From positions 62,001 through 126,000 of the forward strand of contig NZ_JARXYP010000002.1 in NCBI RefSeq assembly GCF_029893805.1: a stretch of DNA of 64,000 nt. Direction: 5' to 3'. A program made the translations under genes and the position numbers. Source of the DNA: Streptomyces sp. SAI-135. Its GTDB lineage: Bacteria > Actinomycetota > Actinomycetes > Streptomycetales > Streptomycetaceae. Of this stretch, positions 26,445 to 34,154 are shown one piece after another (position 1 is the stretch's first letter; each line of letters opens with the position of its first letter). The notes under the pieces are model-generated. The model was not told where the DNA came from, did not search any database, and saw only the letters and a program-made list of their open reading frames with translations.

Positions 26445-27635
26445 CTACTGAAGAACGACGGTTACACCGCAGCGTTTGAGCAGCCGAATGATGTCCTCGA
26501 AATAGGAGAGGCCCTCATCAGGGTCCGAGACGACGTCTGCCAGCGCTCGACGCGCTACGTCCGCATCGTGCCAGACCAGGGTGAAGGGCAAAGCCACGCC
26601 GAAACCACCACCCAGGCAGTCCTTGAACGCGTTCCACTCCCGCCCGAAGTAGCCCCCGGGCCCCACGAGGGCCTCTGCCATCGCGCAGTGAAGGCCGGGC
26701 ACGTCGGTGACGAACTTGCCGTCAAGATGATGGATGCGGCCAGAGCGGTCCGGGCGCTGGCCGCTCATGCGGGTGGCCGTCAGGTCAAGCCACTCGGATC
26801 TACCCTGCGCGGAGTACGGGGCCCATTGGTTGCGGGTTGTCGGAGCTCCCCGATACCAGGTCTCCCAGATCGGCCGGGCCAACAGCGGAGGCCGATCGTC
26901 GCCGCCGTCAGCGAGTGTGATGTCGACGAGGGCGCCTCCGAGCACAGACGGCTGTGTCTTCTCGATTCGCAGGTACACGTTGTGGCGGTACATCACCTCG
27001 CCGTGGCGGTCCAGCGCCCACAATTGCACCCAGTCCCGGTCCCACTTGCGGGGCCGACGCAAGACGGCGAGCAAGGGTTCGGCGGCTTCGCACCCGATGA
27101 GGTGCAGTGGAGTCGATGGCGGGGCCCCACGCGAGACAAACAGCCCATCCACTCCGACGCAGTCTCCAGCGGGACTGGCGACCATGGTGGTTCCCGCGAA
27201 CAGTTTGAATTGCGGCGACACTGGCAGGGTGTGGTCCCAGGCGTGCTCCTCTTCGACCCCAGCCCCCACGACGATATCCACCAGGGCCGGGTCGCTTCGG
27301 TTCAGCTGGTTGGCGAGGACGACAGCGTCCACCAGGGTCCACCACTGCAGCGGCTGCTGGTCGTCCCATACCTCGACACACACATCACCCAGCAGCCCAG
27401 TCGACTCTGCGGCTCGCGACAGGGCATCGCGCAAAGAACCTCTGGGAGTGCATCCTCGCAGCGTCAATACCTCGCGTTTCGGCGGCACCTTGTCCACAAA
27501 CATGCCCTCGACGCTCGCGCACCGTCCCCAGTACTTCTCCTCGCCCTCCTCGTCCTCACGGACCAGCAGGTACTTGACCGGGAAACCCCGATCCCAGGCA
27601 ACGTGATCTGCGATCCGCACAAGTCCCCCGAACAC
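26445..27635 (-). CDS. Barstar-domain protein with long N-terminal region
   Basis: The protein has 396 residues. The last 95 or so resemble barstar, the barnase inhibitor: HHLDGKFVTDVPGLHCAMAE, GPGGYFGREWNAFKDCL and LPFTLVWHDADVARRAL follow the family pattern. The first 290 residues contain several short repeats of a beta-rich unit (CxPRGSL, TPLHLIGCEAAEPLLAV), which hint at a duplicated domain I do not recognise. It starts at GTG 27635 after GGAG. It is a probable immunity protein against RNase-type toxins; the large N-terminal part is unusual for barstar. Confidence 0.75.
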   Translation of the reverse strand: MFGGLVRIADHVAWDRGFPVKYLLVREDEEGEEKYWGRCASVEGMFVDKVPPKREVLTLRGCTPRGSLRDALSRAAESTGLLGDVCVEVWDDQQPLQWWTLVDAVVLANQLNRSDPALVDIVVGAGVEEEHAWDHTLPVSPQFKLFAGTTMVASPAGDCVGVDGLFVSRGAPPSTPLHLIGCEAAEPLLAVLRRPRKWDRDWVQLWALDRHGEVMYRHNVYLRIEKTQPSVLGGALVDITLADGGDDRPPLLARPIWETWYRGAPTTRNQWAPYSAQGRSEWLDLTATRMSGQRPDRSGRIHHLDGKFVTDVPGLHCAMAEALVGPGGYFGREWNAFKDCLGGGFGVALPFTLVWHDADVARRALADVVSDPDEGLSYFEDIIRLLKRCGVTVVLQ

Positions 27636-27799
27636 TCAACCGATCTCCTGCCCAAGATACGGCGTCAGTCAGGAGACCACCGTCGCGGGCGACCGGGCGC
27701 ACAGCAGCTTGGTTGCTGTCGTTCTTTTCCGAGGGTGGTGCGGCGAGCACCGAGGAATTGCGCAGCTTCGGAACACTGCCTCTTCACCAGTAGCCGATC

Positions 27800-28180
27800 G
27801 AGACGAGCGAGGCGATCGTCGGCGCCGTCACCGGTCCGCCCGCCGCGCCGCGGTCCTTGCTGCTGGGCCGGTACGACACCGGCGGGCCCCTGCATTACGT
27901 CGGCCGCACCACCACACTGGCCGCGGCCGCCGGCCGCACGATCGCGCCGCTGCTGACCTTGGTGACCGCCGACCACCCGTGGACGGGCTGGTCATTCTCC
28001 GCCGGATGGGGCAGCCGGGAGACGCTGAACGTCACGCTGGTGGAACCCGAGCTGGTGGTGGAAGTCGGCGTCGACGTCGCCCGTGACGCCTCCGGCCGGT
28101 GGCGCCACCCCGCACGCTGGCACCGCATTCGAGCCGAGATGCATCCGATGCAAGTGCCGAAGATCGGAGAACCGGACTAA
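27800..28180 (+). pseudogene. ATP-dependent DNA ligase, fragment 3 of 3 (C-terminal OB-fold domain)
   Basis: From GAG 27800 the frame reads ETSEAIVGAVTG, LLLGRYDTGGPLHYVGRTTTL, then GWSFSAGWGSRETL and RWRHPARWHRI to a normal stop at 28180. This is the OB-fold domain of the same ligase, in order after fragment 2. The three pieces together would make about 300 residues, close to full length for this short actinomycete ligase type. The gene is inactive as it stands unless both elements excise, and fragment 1 has further damage. Confidence 0.85.
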
Positions 28181-28400
28181 CCTTCAGCTCCGGATGATGC
28201 CCAGGAGGAACCCTGCCTCGGCTGAGCTGGGTCTTCACGACAAGCGGCATCGTGATGCCTCGATGTTGCAGGGCCGGTAAATCTCTCTGGCGGCGACAGG
28301 AGTACTCCACGGGCCAGCCCTCCCGACATATCAGTGCCCAGACGAGCCGCGCCGTTGCGAGCCCTCACCGCACCCGCAACGGATTGCCGCAGCCCCGTTC

Positions 28401-28511
28401 TCAGCGGTTGCGCATGAAGGTGTAGATCAGCACGAAGAAGATCACGGTGGCGATGATGCCGAGAAGTGCCGGCCAAGCGGCTCCACCGTCTTCTGCCAGG
28501 TACCGGATCAT
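28401..28511 (-). CDS. Tiny single-pass membrane protein
   Basis: The protein has 36 residues. A hydrophilic start (MIRYLAEDGG) is followed by one transmembrane helix (WPALLGIIATVIFFVLIY) and the positive end TFMRNR, so the C-terminus is probably cytoplasmic. It follows another tiny membrane protein by 37 nt. No family is recognised. The clean hydrophobic pattern and the tandem arrangement are the main support. Confidence 0.5.
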   Translation of the reverse strand: MIRYLAEDGGAAWPALLGIIATVIFFVLIYTFMRNR

Positions 28512-28548
28512 TCGATCGCTCGCTTCGTCGGAATTTCGCGTCGGCTCG

Positions 28549-28668
28549 TCACCTCTCCCCTCGCCTGCGACGCAGATAGTCCCGGAATCCCGTGCCCTGC
28601 AACCACATGCCCAACGCCGCCACTGCTGCCACAACGACGATGAGTACCACCAGACCGAATCCGTTCAC
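28549..28668 (-). CDS. Tiny single-pass membrane protein
   Basis: The protein has 39 residues. It starts at GTG 28668 with a near-perfect ribosome site (AAAGGAGGA) 6 nt upstream. A single membrane helix (LVVLIVVVAAVAALGMWL) is followed by a very basic tail (FRDYLRRRRGER). It is probably co-transcribed with the 36-residue protein downstream. Function unknown. Confidence 0.55.
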   Translation of the reverse strand: MNGFGLVVLIVVVAAVAALGMWLQGTGFRDYLRRRRGER

Positions 28669-28685
28669 CTGGTCCTCCTTTGCCG

Positions 28686-28712
28686 GGGAGGCGAGGACAA
28701 CCCTCGCCTCCC
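28686..28712. terminator. Strong hairpin
   Basis: GGGAGGCGAGG (28686-28696) pairs with CCTCGCCTCCC (28702-28712), an 11-bp stem with a 5-nt loop. It lies just before the truncated integrase and upstream of the two tiny genes. It may be a terminator belonging to sequence lost when the integrase was truncated. Confidence 0.5.
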
Positions 28713-28721
28713 TACGGATGA

Positions 28722-29690
28722 GATTTATACGCCGCCTGCATCCGTCTCCACCTCATGCCCGGCCTCGGCACCAAGAAGGTCGCACGGCTGACCGCCAAAG
28801 ACGTACGCACCTTCCTCGACCGCCTGCGCACCACTTGCCAGTGCTGCGCCCAAAAGCTAGACGCCGAACGGAAGAGCTGCTGCGCGGTCGGCGAGTGCTG
28901 CCAGAAGCGGCTGTCCCCGTTGACCGTGACGTACGTGCACTCGGTGCTCAAGTCGGCGCTGGAGCACGCTATCCGCGAAGACGAACTGCCCCGCAACGTC
29001 GCCCGGAACGTCAAGGCCACCGCACCTCGTCCTCGGCGATTCCGGCCGTTCACCGCAACCGAAGCCCGCCAGTTCCTCGACGCAGCCCGCGCCGACCGAC
29101 TGCACGCACTGTACGCACTCGCCCTGCGCACCGGACTCCGCAAAGGCGAACTCCTCGGCCTCCACTGGGAAGACCTCGACCTCACCAACGGAACTGCCAG
29201 CATCCGCCATTCGCTCCAGCGCACCCGAACCAGCGGCCTCACGCATCTGCCCACCAAGACCCTGGCGTCCGAGCGCCGTATCGCACTCCCGACCGAGTGC
29301 ATCCGCTCTCTCAAGGAGCACAGGCAGCAGCAGGACAAGGAGCGTGAGATCGCAGGGTCAGCTTGGAGAGACAGCGGCCTCGTCTTCACCACGCCGACTG
29401 GACGGCCTCTCGACCCGGCCAACCTCACCCGCCGCTTCCGCAGCTTCCTCAACCGGGCCGGGCTCCGGCGCATCCGTTTCCACGACCTTCGCCACTCAAC
29501 CGCGACCCTGCTGCTGGAACAGGGCGTTGACCTCGTCGTGATCAAGGAACTGTTGGGCCACGCCCACATCGGCGTCACCGCCGGCGTCTACGCCCACGTC
29601 CGACTCCGGCTCCAACGCCAAGCCATCGACACCCTGGGCAACACCCTCGACTCAACCGACGACCCACGTGCCGCAGCCGTCGTCCGCTGA
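28722..29690 (+). pseudogene. 5'-truncated tyrosine recombinase (actinomycete phage/AICE-type integrase)
   Basis: The frame opens right after an in-frame TGA (28719-28721) and at once reads IRLHLMPGLGTKKVARLT, which in intact integrases of this type lies about 70-90 residues from the N-terminus. The catalytic residues are all present: RTGLRKGELLGL, HDLRHS, GHAHIGVTAGVYAHV. So the arm-binding N-terminal domain is missing, while the catalytic domain is whole. ATG 28755 lies inside the frame but has no ribosome site. Two direct repeats and a hairpin follow the gene. No tRNA target is visible. Confidence 0.75.
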
Positions 29691-29713
29691 CGTTGCCGTC
29701 AGCGTTGCCGTCA
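29691..29713 (+). repeat. Two 11-bp direct repeats downstream of the integrase
   Basis: CGTTGCCGTCA occurs at 29691-29701 and 29703-29713, starting right after the integrase stop. Short tandem repeats here are typical arm-type binding sites of integrases of this group. Confidence 0.45.
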
Positions 29714-29721
29714 AACGGCCA

Positions 29722-29752
29722 GATGCCCTCCCGGAACGTACGGGAGGGCATC
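29722..29752. terminator. Hairpin terminator
   Basis: GATGCCCTCCCG (29722-29733) pairs perfectly with CGGGAGGGCATC (29741-29752), a 12-bp stem with a 7-nt loop, followed by CGCCTTTC. It sits between the convergent integrase fragment and the gene ending at 29762 and can end transcription from both. Confidence 0.65.
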
Positions 29753-29761
29753 CGCCTTTCA

Positions 29762-30322
29762 CTACTCAGCTGCCTTTACTAGGCGCCTGGCGATATGCCG
29801 AGTCCGCTGATTTGCCCATTTGGCAGTGGACAATTCCCGAAGGATCTCCAAATGTTCCTGCGAGATACCCCTATCCAACATCCAGTGGACCGCTCGCTCC
29901 GCCCAGTGACTGCTTCGACTTCTGATCGCCATCGTTAGCACATCTTCGACGGGAACCAGATTCTGAACATTTTCTGGCGCCAGTCTGAACCGTTCAGCAG
30001 CAGCGCTCAATCCTGCTCGGACTGACCTCTCGTCTGCATCCAGGATCGTCACCCAAGACGAGGGCAAGCTCCCCGCCGAGGACTCAACTGCACCTTCGAG
30101 CCTTCCCAGCGTCCACACCCCTTTCCGGTCGAACCCCAACCAAATTCCCGTCTTGCTGATCTGCACCAGCGGTAGCCATGCAACGGCTCCGGCCTGATCC
30201 GGGTAGGAAGAGGCGATCCAACAACTCTCGGGCACAGCCGAGAGCTCGACCACCAGATCACTTACTGTCACCGCGCCTGCCTCATGAGGAGGATCCGCCA
30301 GGGATGCCAATTTGCCTACCAA
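29762..30322 (-). CDS. Hypothetical protein, candidate immunity protein of the Rhs toxin remnant
   Basis: No family is recognised. The frame directly overlaps the toxin stop (TTG start inside the last codons), while a GTG at 30271 (VTVSDLVVELS) would give about 169 residues. The N-terminal half looks like a small alpha/beta or beta domain (CWIASSYPDQAG, IWLGFDRKGVWTLG), and the C-terminal half is helical. Its position directly downstream of a toxin domain, with overlap, is the usual place for a cognate immunity gene. The lower GC content than the surroundings suggests transfer with the toxin tip. Confidence 0.55.
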   Translation of the reverse strand: MVGKLASLADPPHEAGAVTVSDLVVELSAVPESCWIASSYPDQAGAVAWLPLVQISKTGIWLGFDRKGVWTLGRLEGAVESSAGSLPSSWVTILDADERSVRAGLSAAAERFRLAPENVQNLVPVEDVLTMAIRSRSSHWAERAVHWMLDRGISQEHLEILRELSTAKWANQRTRHIARRLVKAAE

Positions 30323-31870
30323 TGCATGCTCGGGGTGTGACTCACGGTTATCCCGTGCTGACTCATGAAGTCCTGGAAAGCCTTTCTTGTCGAGTCATTC
30401 CAGTTCATTCCATAGTGCCCGGACCATTGATTGGTTTGCAATTCCCCATTCGGCCCCCGGCGAAGACGACCTCCGACCATCGTCGACTTGTCAGCACCAA
30501 CCGCGCTCCCCAGGAAATCGTGACCGCCAACACCTTGGTCGGCTCCAGTCGCAAAGCGTCCTGTGGTTGGATCGAAGATGAAGTCCCTCTCGCCCTTCGG
30601 GCTGAAGTTCTTCACCGCACCGACAGATTTCACACGATCACTCACCTCAAGAACCCCCTTGGCCGGACCACTTCCGTCAATGAGGCAACTGGAGTTGTGA
30701 ACCAGAACTGGCGTCTCGCCCGCCAGCACATAGTACGTGTGCAACCCCTCGATCGTGAGGTTGTACGTCCTGGCGTGAAGCGCGAAGGATCTGTTGCCTG
30801 TGACGATCGCGGTTCGGCGGTCGTCGGTGAGGAGGGTCATGCCGGGTTTGAGCTGGTGGGCTTCGATCCAGCGCTGTTCCGACGGTGACCAGAAGGGGTG
30901 CTCGTAGGTCGCGGTGAGGTTTTCAATGCCCTGGTCGGCCGCGATGGACAGCTCGTTGAACTTCTTGTCGTTCTCGGTGCTGATGAGGCGCGTTACTTCG
31001 CCGGCTTTGGTTTCGCCGGTCTCAGGATCGGTGGCCCATACTTCATCGCCGACCTTGACGTGCTCGATATCCTTCGTGGTGCCGTCCGCCATGAGAACGT
31101 CCGTCCCGGCGAGGAAACACTGGCAGCCCGAGCTCTGCTTCTTATTCTTGGGGGATGGAAGCCGCCCGAGCCCGGCGGAACCGCTCGATGTTCCACCCTC
31201 ACTGATACCTGCGACCACATTTTCAGCGAAGAAGTTGAAGAAGAATTTCTTTTCCGATGGGCATCCCGTTTTGTCGCAGGATTCCAGCAGGGCTTTACTG
31301 ATGTCGAGTTTGGCGACAGGCTCGTCTGGGTGGTCGAGGTAGAAGTCGAGTCCGTAGTAGGACAGTTCGTCCAGTCGTGCGTAGAAGAGGCTCGCGAATT
31401 GCGCTGTTCCGTGCCACTCGGCGGGAATGTGGACGCCTGGGAGCAGCGTGATGTACCCGTCTCCGTTCACGTCCGTGTTCGTCGGTCCCTCGTCCGCCCA
31501 TGTGACATCGGTGTCTCTGCCCTTGGCGTTGGTGTTGCTGTTACCGGGGTTGGTGACACCGTCGCCGTTGGAGTCGTTCTTGGGGCACGGAATGTCGAAG
31601 CCGTTGCCGGTGCCGCACGCTATGCCCATGCCGCTCGGGTCCGGGTGCGTGGCCGGGTTCTGCATGCCGTAGCTGTAGCCGTTCAGCGTCTGGTGCAGGT
31701 CCAGTTGGAGCAGGGGGTCGACGCTGATGAATTGACCGGTGCTGGGGTCGTACTCACGCGCTCCGATATGCGTCAGTCCGGTGCCGGCGTCGGCGCTCAT
31801 GCCGAGGAAGCCCTTGTCGTCGGGCCATACGCCGGTGGTCGCGCCGCGGCCCGTTCCGAAGGGTGCTAGC
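30316..31870 (-). pseudogene. C-terminal remnant of an Rhs/YD-repeat polymorphic toxin (Hint + toxin domain)
   Basis: The frame reads the end of an Rhs core (GATTGVWPDDKGFLG, GAREYDPSTGQFISVDPLL, LNGYSYGMQNPATHPDPSG) and a variable linker with DxNxDG calcium-type loops. A Hint autoprocessing domain follows, starting at CFLAGTDVLMADGT, with TYEHPFW and HTYYVLAGETPVLVHN. The last 115 or so residues, with RDFIFDPTTGRF, VVGG-like and SGHYGMNW motifs, resemble the polymorphic toxin type 43 domain; this assignment is tentative. The thousands of residues normally before this are gone: at about 31870 the sequence changes to a beta-galactosidase relic on the other strand. No start codon with a ribosome site precedes it. 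Confidence 0.75.
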
Positions 31871-32250
31871 CGGACTCCCGGCAGGCGGCCCGGGTGGGCC
31901 TCTTCCACGCGAGCGTCGACGAGCTTCAGACGCCGTACGTGCGCTCGCAGGACAACGGCAACCGGGCTGATGTGCGCTGGGCGGAGATCGTCGACGGCAC
32001 GGGGGCGGGGCTGCGCGTCGAGGGCGCGGAACTGTTCAACCTGGCCGCCCGCAGGTGGACCGACCGGCACCTGGCCGAGGCACGCCATCAGACCGACCTG
32101 AAGGCGGGCGCGACGGTCCATCTGCACACCGACCACGTCGTCCAGGGCCTCGGCTCCGGCGCCGTCGGCCCGGGCGTGCTGCCCGAGTACCGGCTCGAAG
32201 TATGCCCGGCGGACTTCACGTTCGCCCTGACCGCCCTGCCGACTCCGTGA
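31868..32250 (+). pseudogene. C-terminal remnant of a GH2 beta-galactosidase
   Basis: The frame after a stop at 31867-31869 reads PDSRQAARVG, then VDELQTPYVR..DNGNRADVRWAEI, and GLGSGAVGPGVLPEY near the end, which is the 'beta-galactosidase small chain' C-terminal domain of LacZ-type GH2 enzymes. The natural stop (TGA 32248-32250) is kept. Only about 125 residues of roughly 1000 remain. It joins back-to-front with the Rhs toxin remnant, so a deletion or insertion joined two unrelated gene ends here. Confidence 0.78.
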
Positions 32251-32292
32251 CGAGGGGCCAACTGGCACGCCTTGAGCACGACGCTCTTTGCA

Positions 32293-32340
32293 AATCAAGT
32301 GTTTCAATCACTTGACCGGATAGTGACGCGCTCCTACTGT
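32293..32340 (+). promoter_or_regulatory. Promoter and operator of the MFS gene at 32472
   Basis: TCAAGTG (32295-32301) and CACTTGA (32309-32315) form a perfect 7-7-7 inverted repeat. It overlaps a possible -35 box TTGACC (32313-32318), with a -10-like TACTGT at 32335-32340 after a 16-nt spacer. The 18 bases from 32293 match 16 of 18 bases at 43997-44014, upstream of the catabolic operon, which suggests the same TetR repressor. Confidence 0.55.
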
Positions 32341-32471
32341 GTGCACAACCGCGAGGGGAACCTTTCGGCCACCTTGCCCATATCTTCACATCCCACGCGT
32401 ACCGCCCCGGCCGGGCCGACGAGCACCTTCGTCACTCTTCCCTTCCCTACTCCTCCACGAGGAGCGCTGCG

Positions 32472-33968
32472 ATGACGCAGACCCACTCGGGAGCGGCTCA
32501 AGAGCCGCCGACCACGGAGCACGGCCCCACCGGAACCACCACCCAGGACGGCGGCACCCCGGCCGTCCGATCCACGACCGCCTTCGTCCTCATCCTCGTC
32601 GCGTTGCTGTGGCCGCTGGAGGTGCTCAGCCTCTCCTACAGCCTGCTGACGCCCGCGGTGACACAGATCGCGGTCCACTACCAGACCGATCAGGTCGGCT
32701 GGGTGTTCACCTCGCTGACCCTGGTCGGGGGCGTCGCCGGACCGGTGATGAGCAAGTTCGGCGACCTGTACGGCAAGAAGAAGGTGATGGTGGTGGGCGC
32801 GCTCGGCGCCGTCGTCGGCGGATTCATCGCCGCCCTCGCGCCGAACTTCCCCACCCTGCTGGCGGGACGCGCCCTCCAGGGCCTGATGCTGCCGCTGGCC
32901 ACGCTCTCCTACTCGCTGATGCGCGACATCCTGCCCCAGCGCTGGATCGCGTTCGCCGCCAGTCTCACCGTCGGCGGCACGGGCGTCGTCACGATCAGCG
33001 CGCCCTTCATCGCCGGCTACTTCGTCGACCACCACGGCTTCCGCTCGGTCTTCTGGCTCCTGGCCATCCTGTCGGTCATCGCCTTCCTGGGGCTGCTCGC
33101 GGTCCCCGAGTCGACCGTGCGCTCGCGGTCCCGTCTCGACTGGACCGGCGTCGCCCTGCTGGGCGCGGGTGTGGGTCTGGTGCTCCTCGGCCTGAGCGAG
33201 GCGGCGACCTGGACCTGGTCCTCGCCGAAGACGCTCGGCTGCCTCATCGGCGGTCTCGTGCTCCTCCTGGTCTGGGTGGCCGTGGAGCGCAGGATCCGCG
33301 AGCCCCTCGTCGACCTGCGGCTGGTCTCCAAGCGCCCGGTCCTCACCACCATCGTCGTCGCAGGCCTCGCCTACGGGGCGGTGGGCGCGTACACGACCAT
33401 CCTGCCGATGATGGCCATGACGCCCCGAGCCCTGGGCGGGGACTACGGCTTCGGGTCCACGGCGATGCAACTGACGCTGTTCACCGTTCCCGCGGGCATC
33501 GCGACCTGCGTGCCGAGTTTCATCGTCGGCCTCCGGATGCGCCGTATCGGCGCCCGGTTCCCGGCTGTCGCCGGATCACTGATCATGGCCCTGGCCGCCG
33601 CGTACACCGCCTTCTGGCACACCGAGAAGTGGCAGGTGCTCGTCGGCTTCACAGTCCTGGCGGCCGGCGCCAGCCTCGCCTTCGCAGCGGTGCCGAACCT
33701 CGTCATCGAGGCCGCGCCCGTCGAACAGCAGGCGATCACGGCGGGCATGACGGGCCTGTTGCAGACCCTGGGCTCGACTGCGGCGGTACAGATCGTGTAC
33801 GTCATCCTGCTCCAGAACGTCGGTCAACTGGTCCGGGGCAGCCCGGTGTTCACCGGCGCCGGCTACACGGTGGCCTTCCTGGCCTGCGCGAGCTTCGCCC
33901 TGGTGGCCACGGTGGTCGGCGTGCTCGTCCCGCACGGCAGGCCGCAACCGGAACCCGTCGACTCCTGA
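32472..33968 (+). CDS. MFS transporter (DHA2-like, 14 TM)
   Basis: The protein has 498 residues and many membrane segments. FGDLYGKKKVMVVG is motif A after TM2, RALQGLMLPLATLSYSLMRDI follows in TM4, and FVDHHGFRSVFWLLA matches the TM5-6 region. There is an N-terminal polar tail of about 35 residues. It faces the ten-gene catabolic operon and shares its operator, so it may import the catabolic substrate or export a toxic intermediate; the family allows either. A strong terminator follows. Confidence 0.88.
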   Translation: MTQTHSGAAQEPPTTEHGPTGTTTQDGGTPAVRSTTAFVLILVALLWPLEVLSLSYSLLTPAVTQIAVHYQTDQVGWVFTSLTLVGGVAGPVMSKFGDLYGKKKVMVVGALGAVVGGFIAALAPNFPTLLAGRALQGLMLPLATLSYSLMRDILPQRWIAFAASLTVGGTGVVTISAPFIAGYFVDHHGFRSVFWLLAILSVIAFLGLLAVPESTVRSRSRLDWTGVALLGAGVGLVLLGLSEAATWTWSSPKTLGCLIGGLVLLLVWVAVERRIREPLVDLRLVSKRPVLTTIVVAGLAYGAVGAYTTILPMMAMTPRALGGDYGFGSTAMQLTLFTVPAGIATCVPSFIVGLRMRRIGARFPAVAGSLIMALAAAYTAFWHTEKWQVLVGFTVLAAGASLAFAAVPNLVIEAAPVEQQAITAGMTGLLQTLGSTAAVQIVYVILLQNVGQLVRGSPVFTGAGYTVAFLACASFALVATVVGVLVPHGRPQPEPVDS

Positions 33969-33992
33969 CCGCTCCCCACGCTGCCCTTGAGG

Positions 33993-34028
33993 GGCGGGCC
34001 CCGGATGCCACGGCGTCCGGGGCCCGCC
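33993..34028 (+). terminator. Rho-independent-type terminator after the MFS gene
   Basis: GGCGGGCCCCGGA (33993-34005) pairs perfectly with TCCGGGGCCCGCC (34016-34028), a 13-bp stem with a 10-nt loop, followed by TCCTTTG. Confidence 0.7.
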
Positions 34029-34112
34029 TCCTTTGTCGGATCGAGCGGTACGGTGCCGCGGCCAGGGCAACCGAGCATGAGTATCGCCCCGCGAACCGTC
34101 GACCACGCGAAA

Positions 34113-34145
34113 CGGTCCGCTCCCCCGCATGGGGAGAGCGGACCG
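34113..34145 (-). terminator. Terminator of the catabolic operon
   Basis: CGGTCCGCTCCCC (34113-34125) pairs with GGGGAGAGCGGACCG (34131-34145), with a 2-nt bulge. It lies 10 nt beyond the stop of the last operon gene on the minus strand. Confidence 0.6.
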
Positions 34146-34154
34146 CTGCCGTAC

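Larger units (their letters stand above)
21629..27799 (+). mobile_element. Element 2: trio-recombinase element (about 6.2 kb) inserted in the same DNA ligase gene
   Basis: The ligase frame breaks after AAGTACAAA (to 21628) and resumes at GAG 27800. At the left edge, transcribed inward, lies a second trio built like that of element 1: catalytic tyrosine recombinase, HTH protein, zinc-ribbon recombinase-like protein, all with GTGA overlaps. The rest holds a SUKH-type protein and a barstar-domain protein on the minus strand. GAATTGC occurs near both edges (21637-21643 and 27755-27761), but it is too short to define ends. The right boundary is known only to within a few codons of the ligase. Confidence 0.72.

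Noticed and set aside
21637..27761. GAATTGC at both edges of element 2 as attachment sites
   Set aside because: Seven bases are expected by chance in 6 kb, and the copies lie at different distances from the ligase junctions.
28700..29800. A tRNA gene as target of the truncated integrase
   Set aside because: No cloverleaf or tRNA 3' end was found on either strand around the gene.
30316..32307. A single 663-residue minus-strand gene from TTG 32307
   Set aside because: Its first 145 or so residues are merely the complement of the beta-galactosidase remnant and have no protein-like features; only the part from about 31870 on is Rhs-derived.
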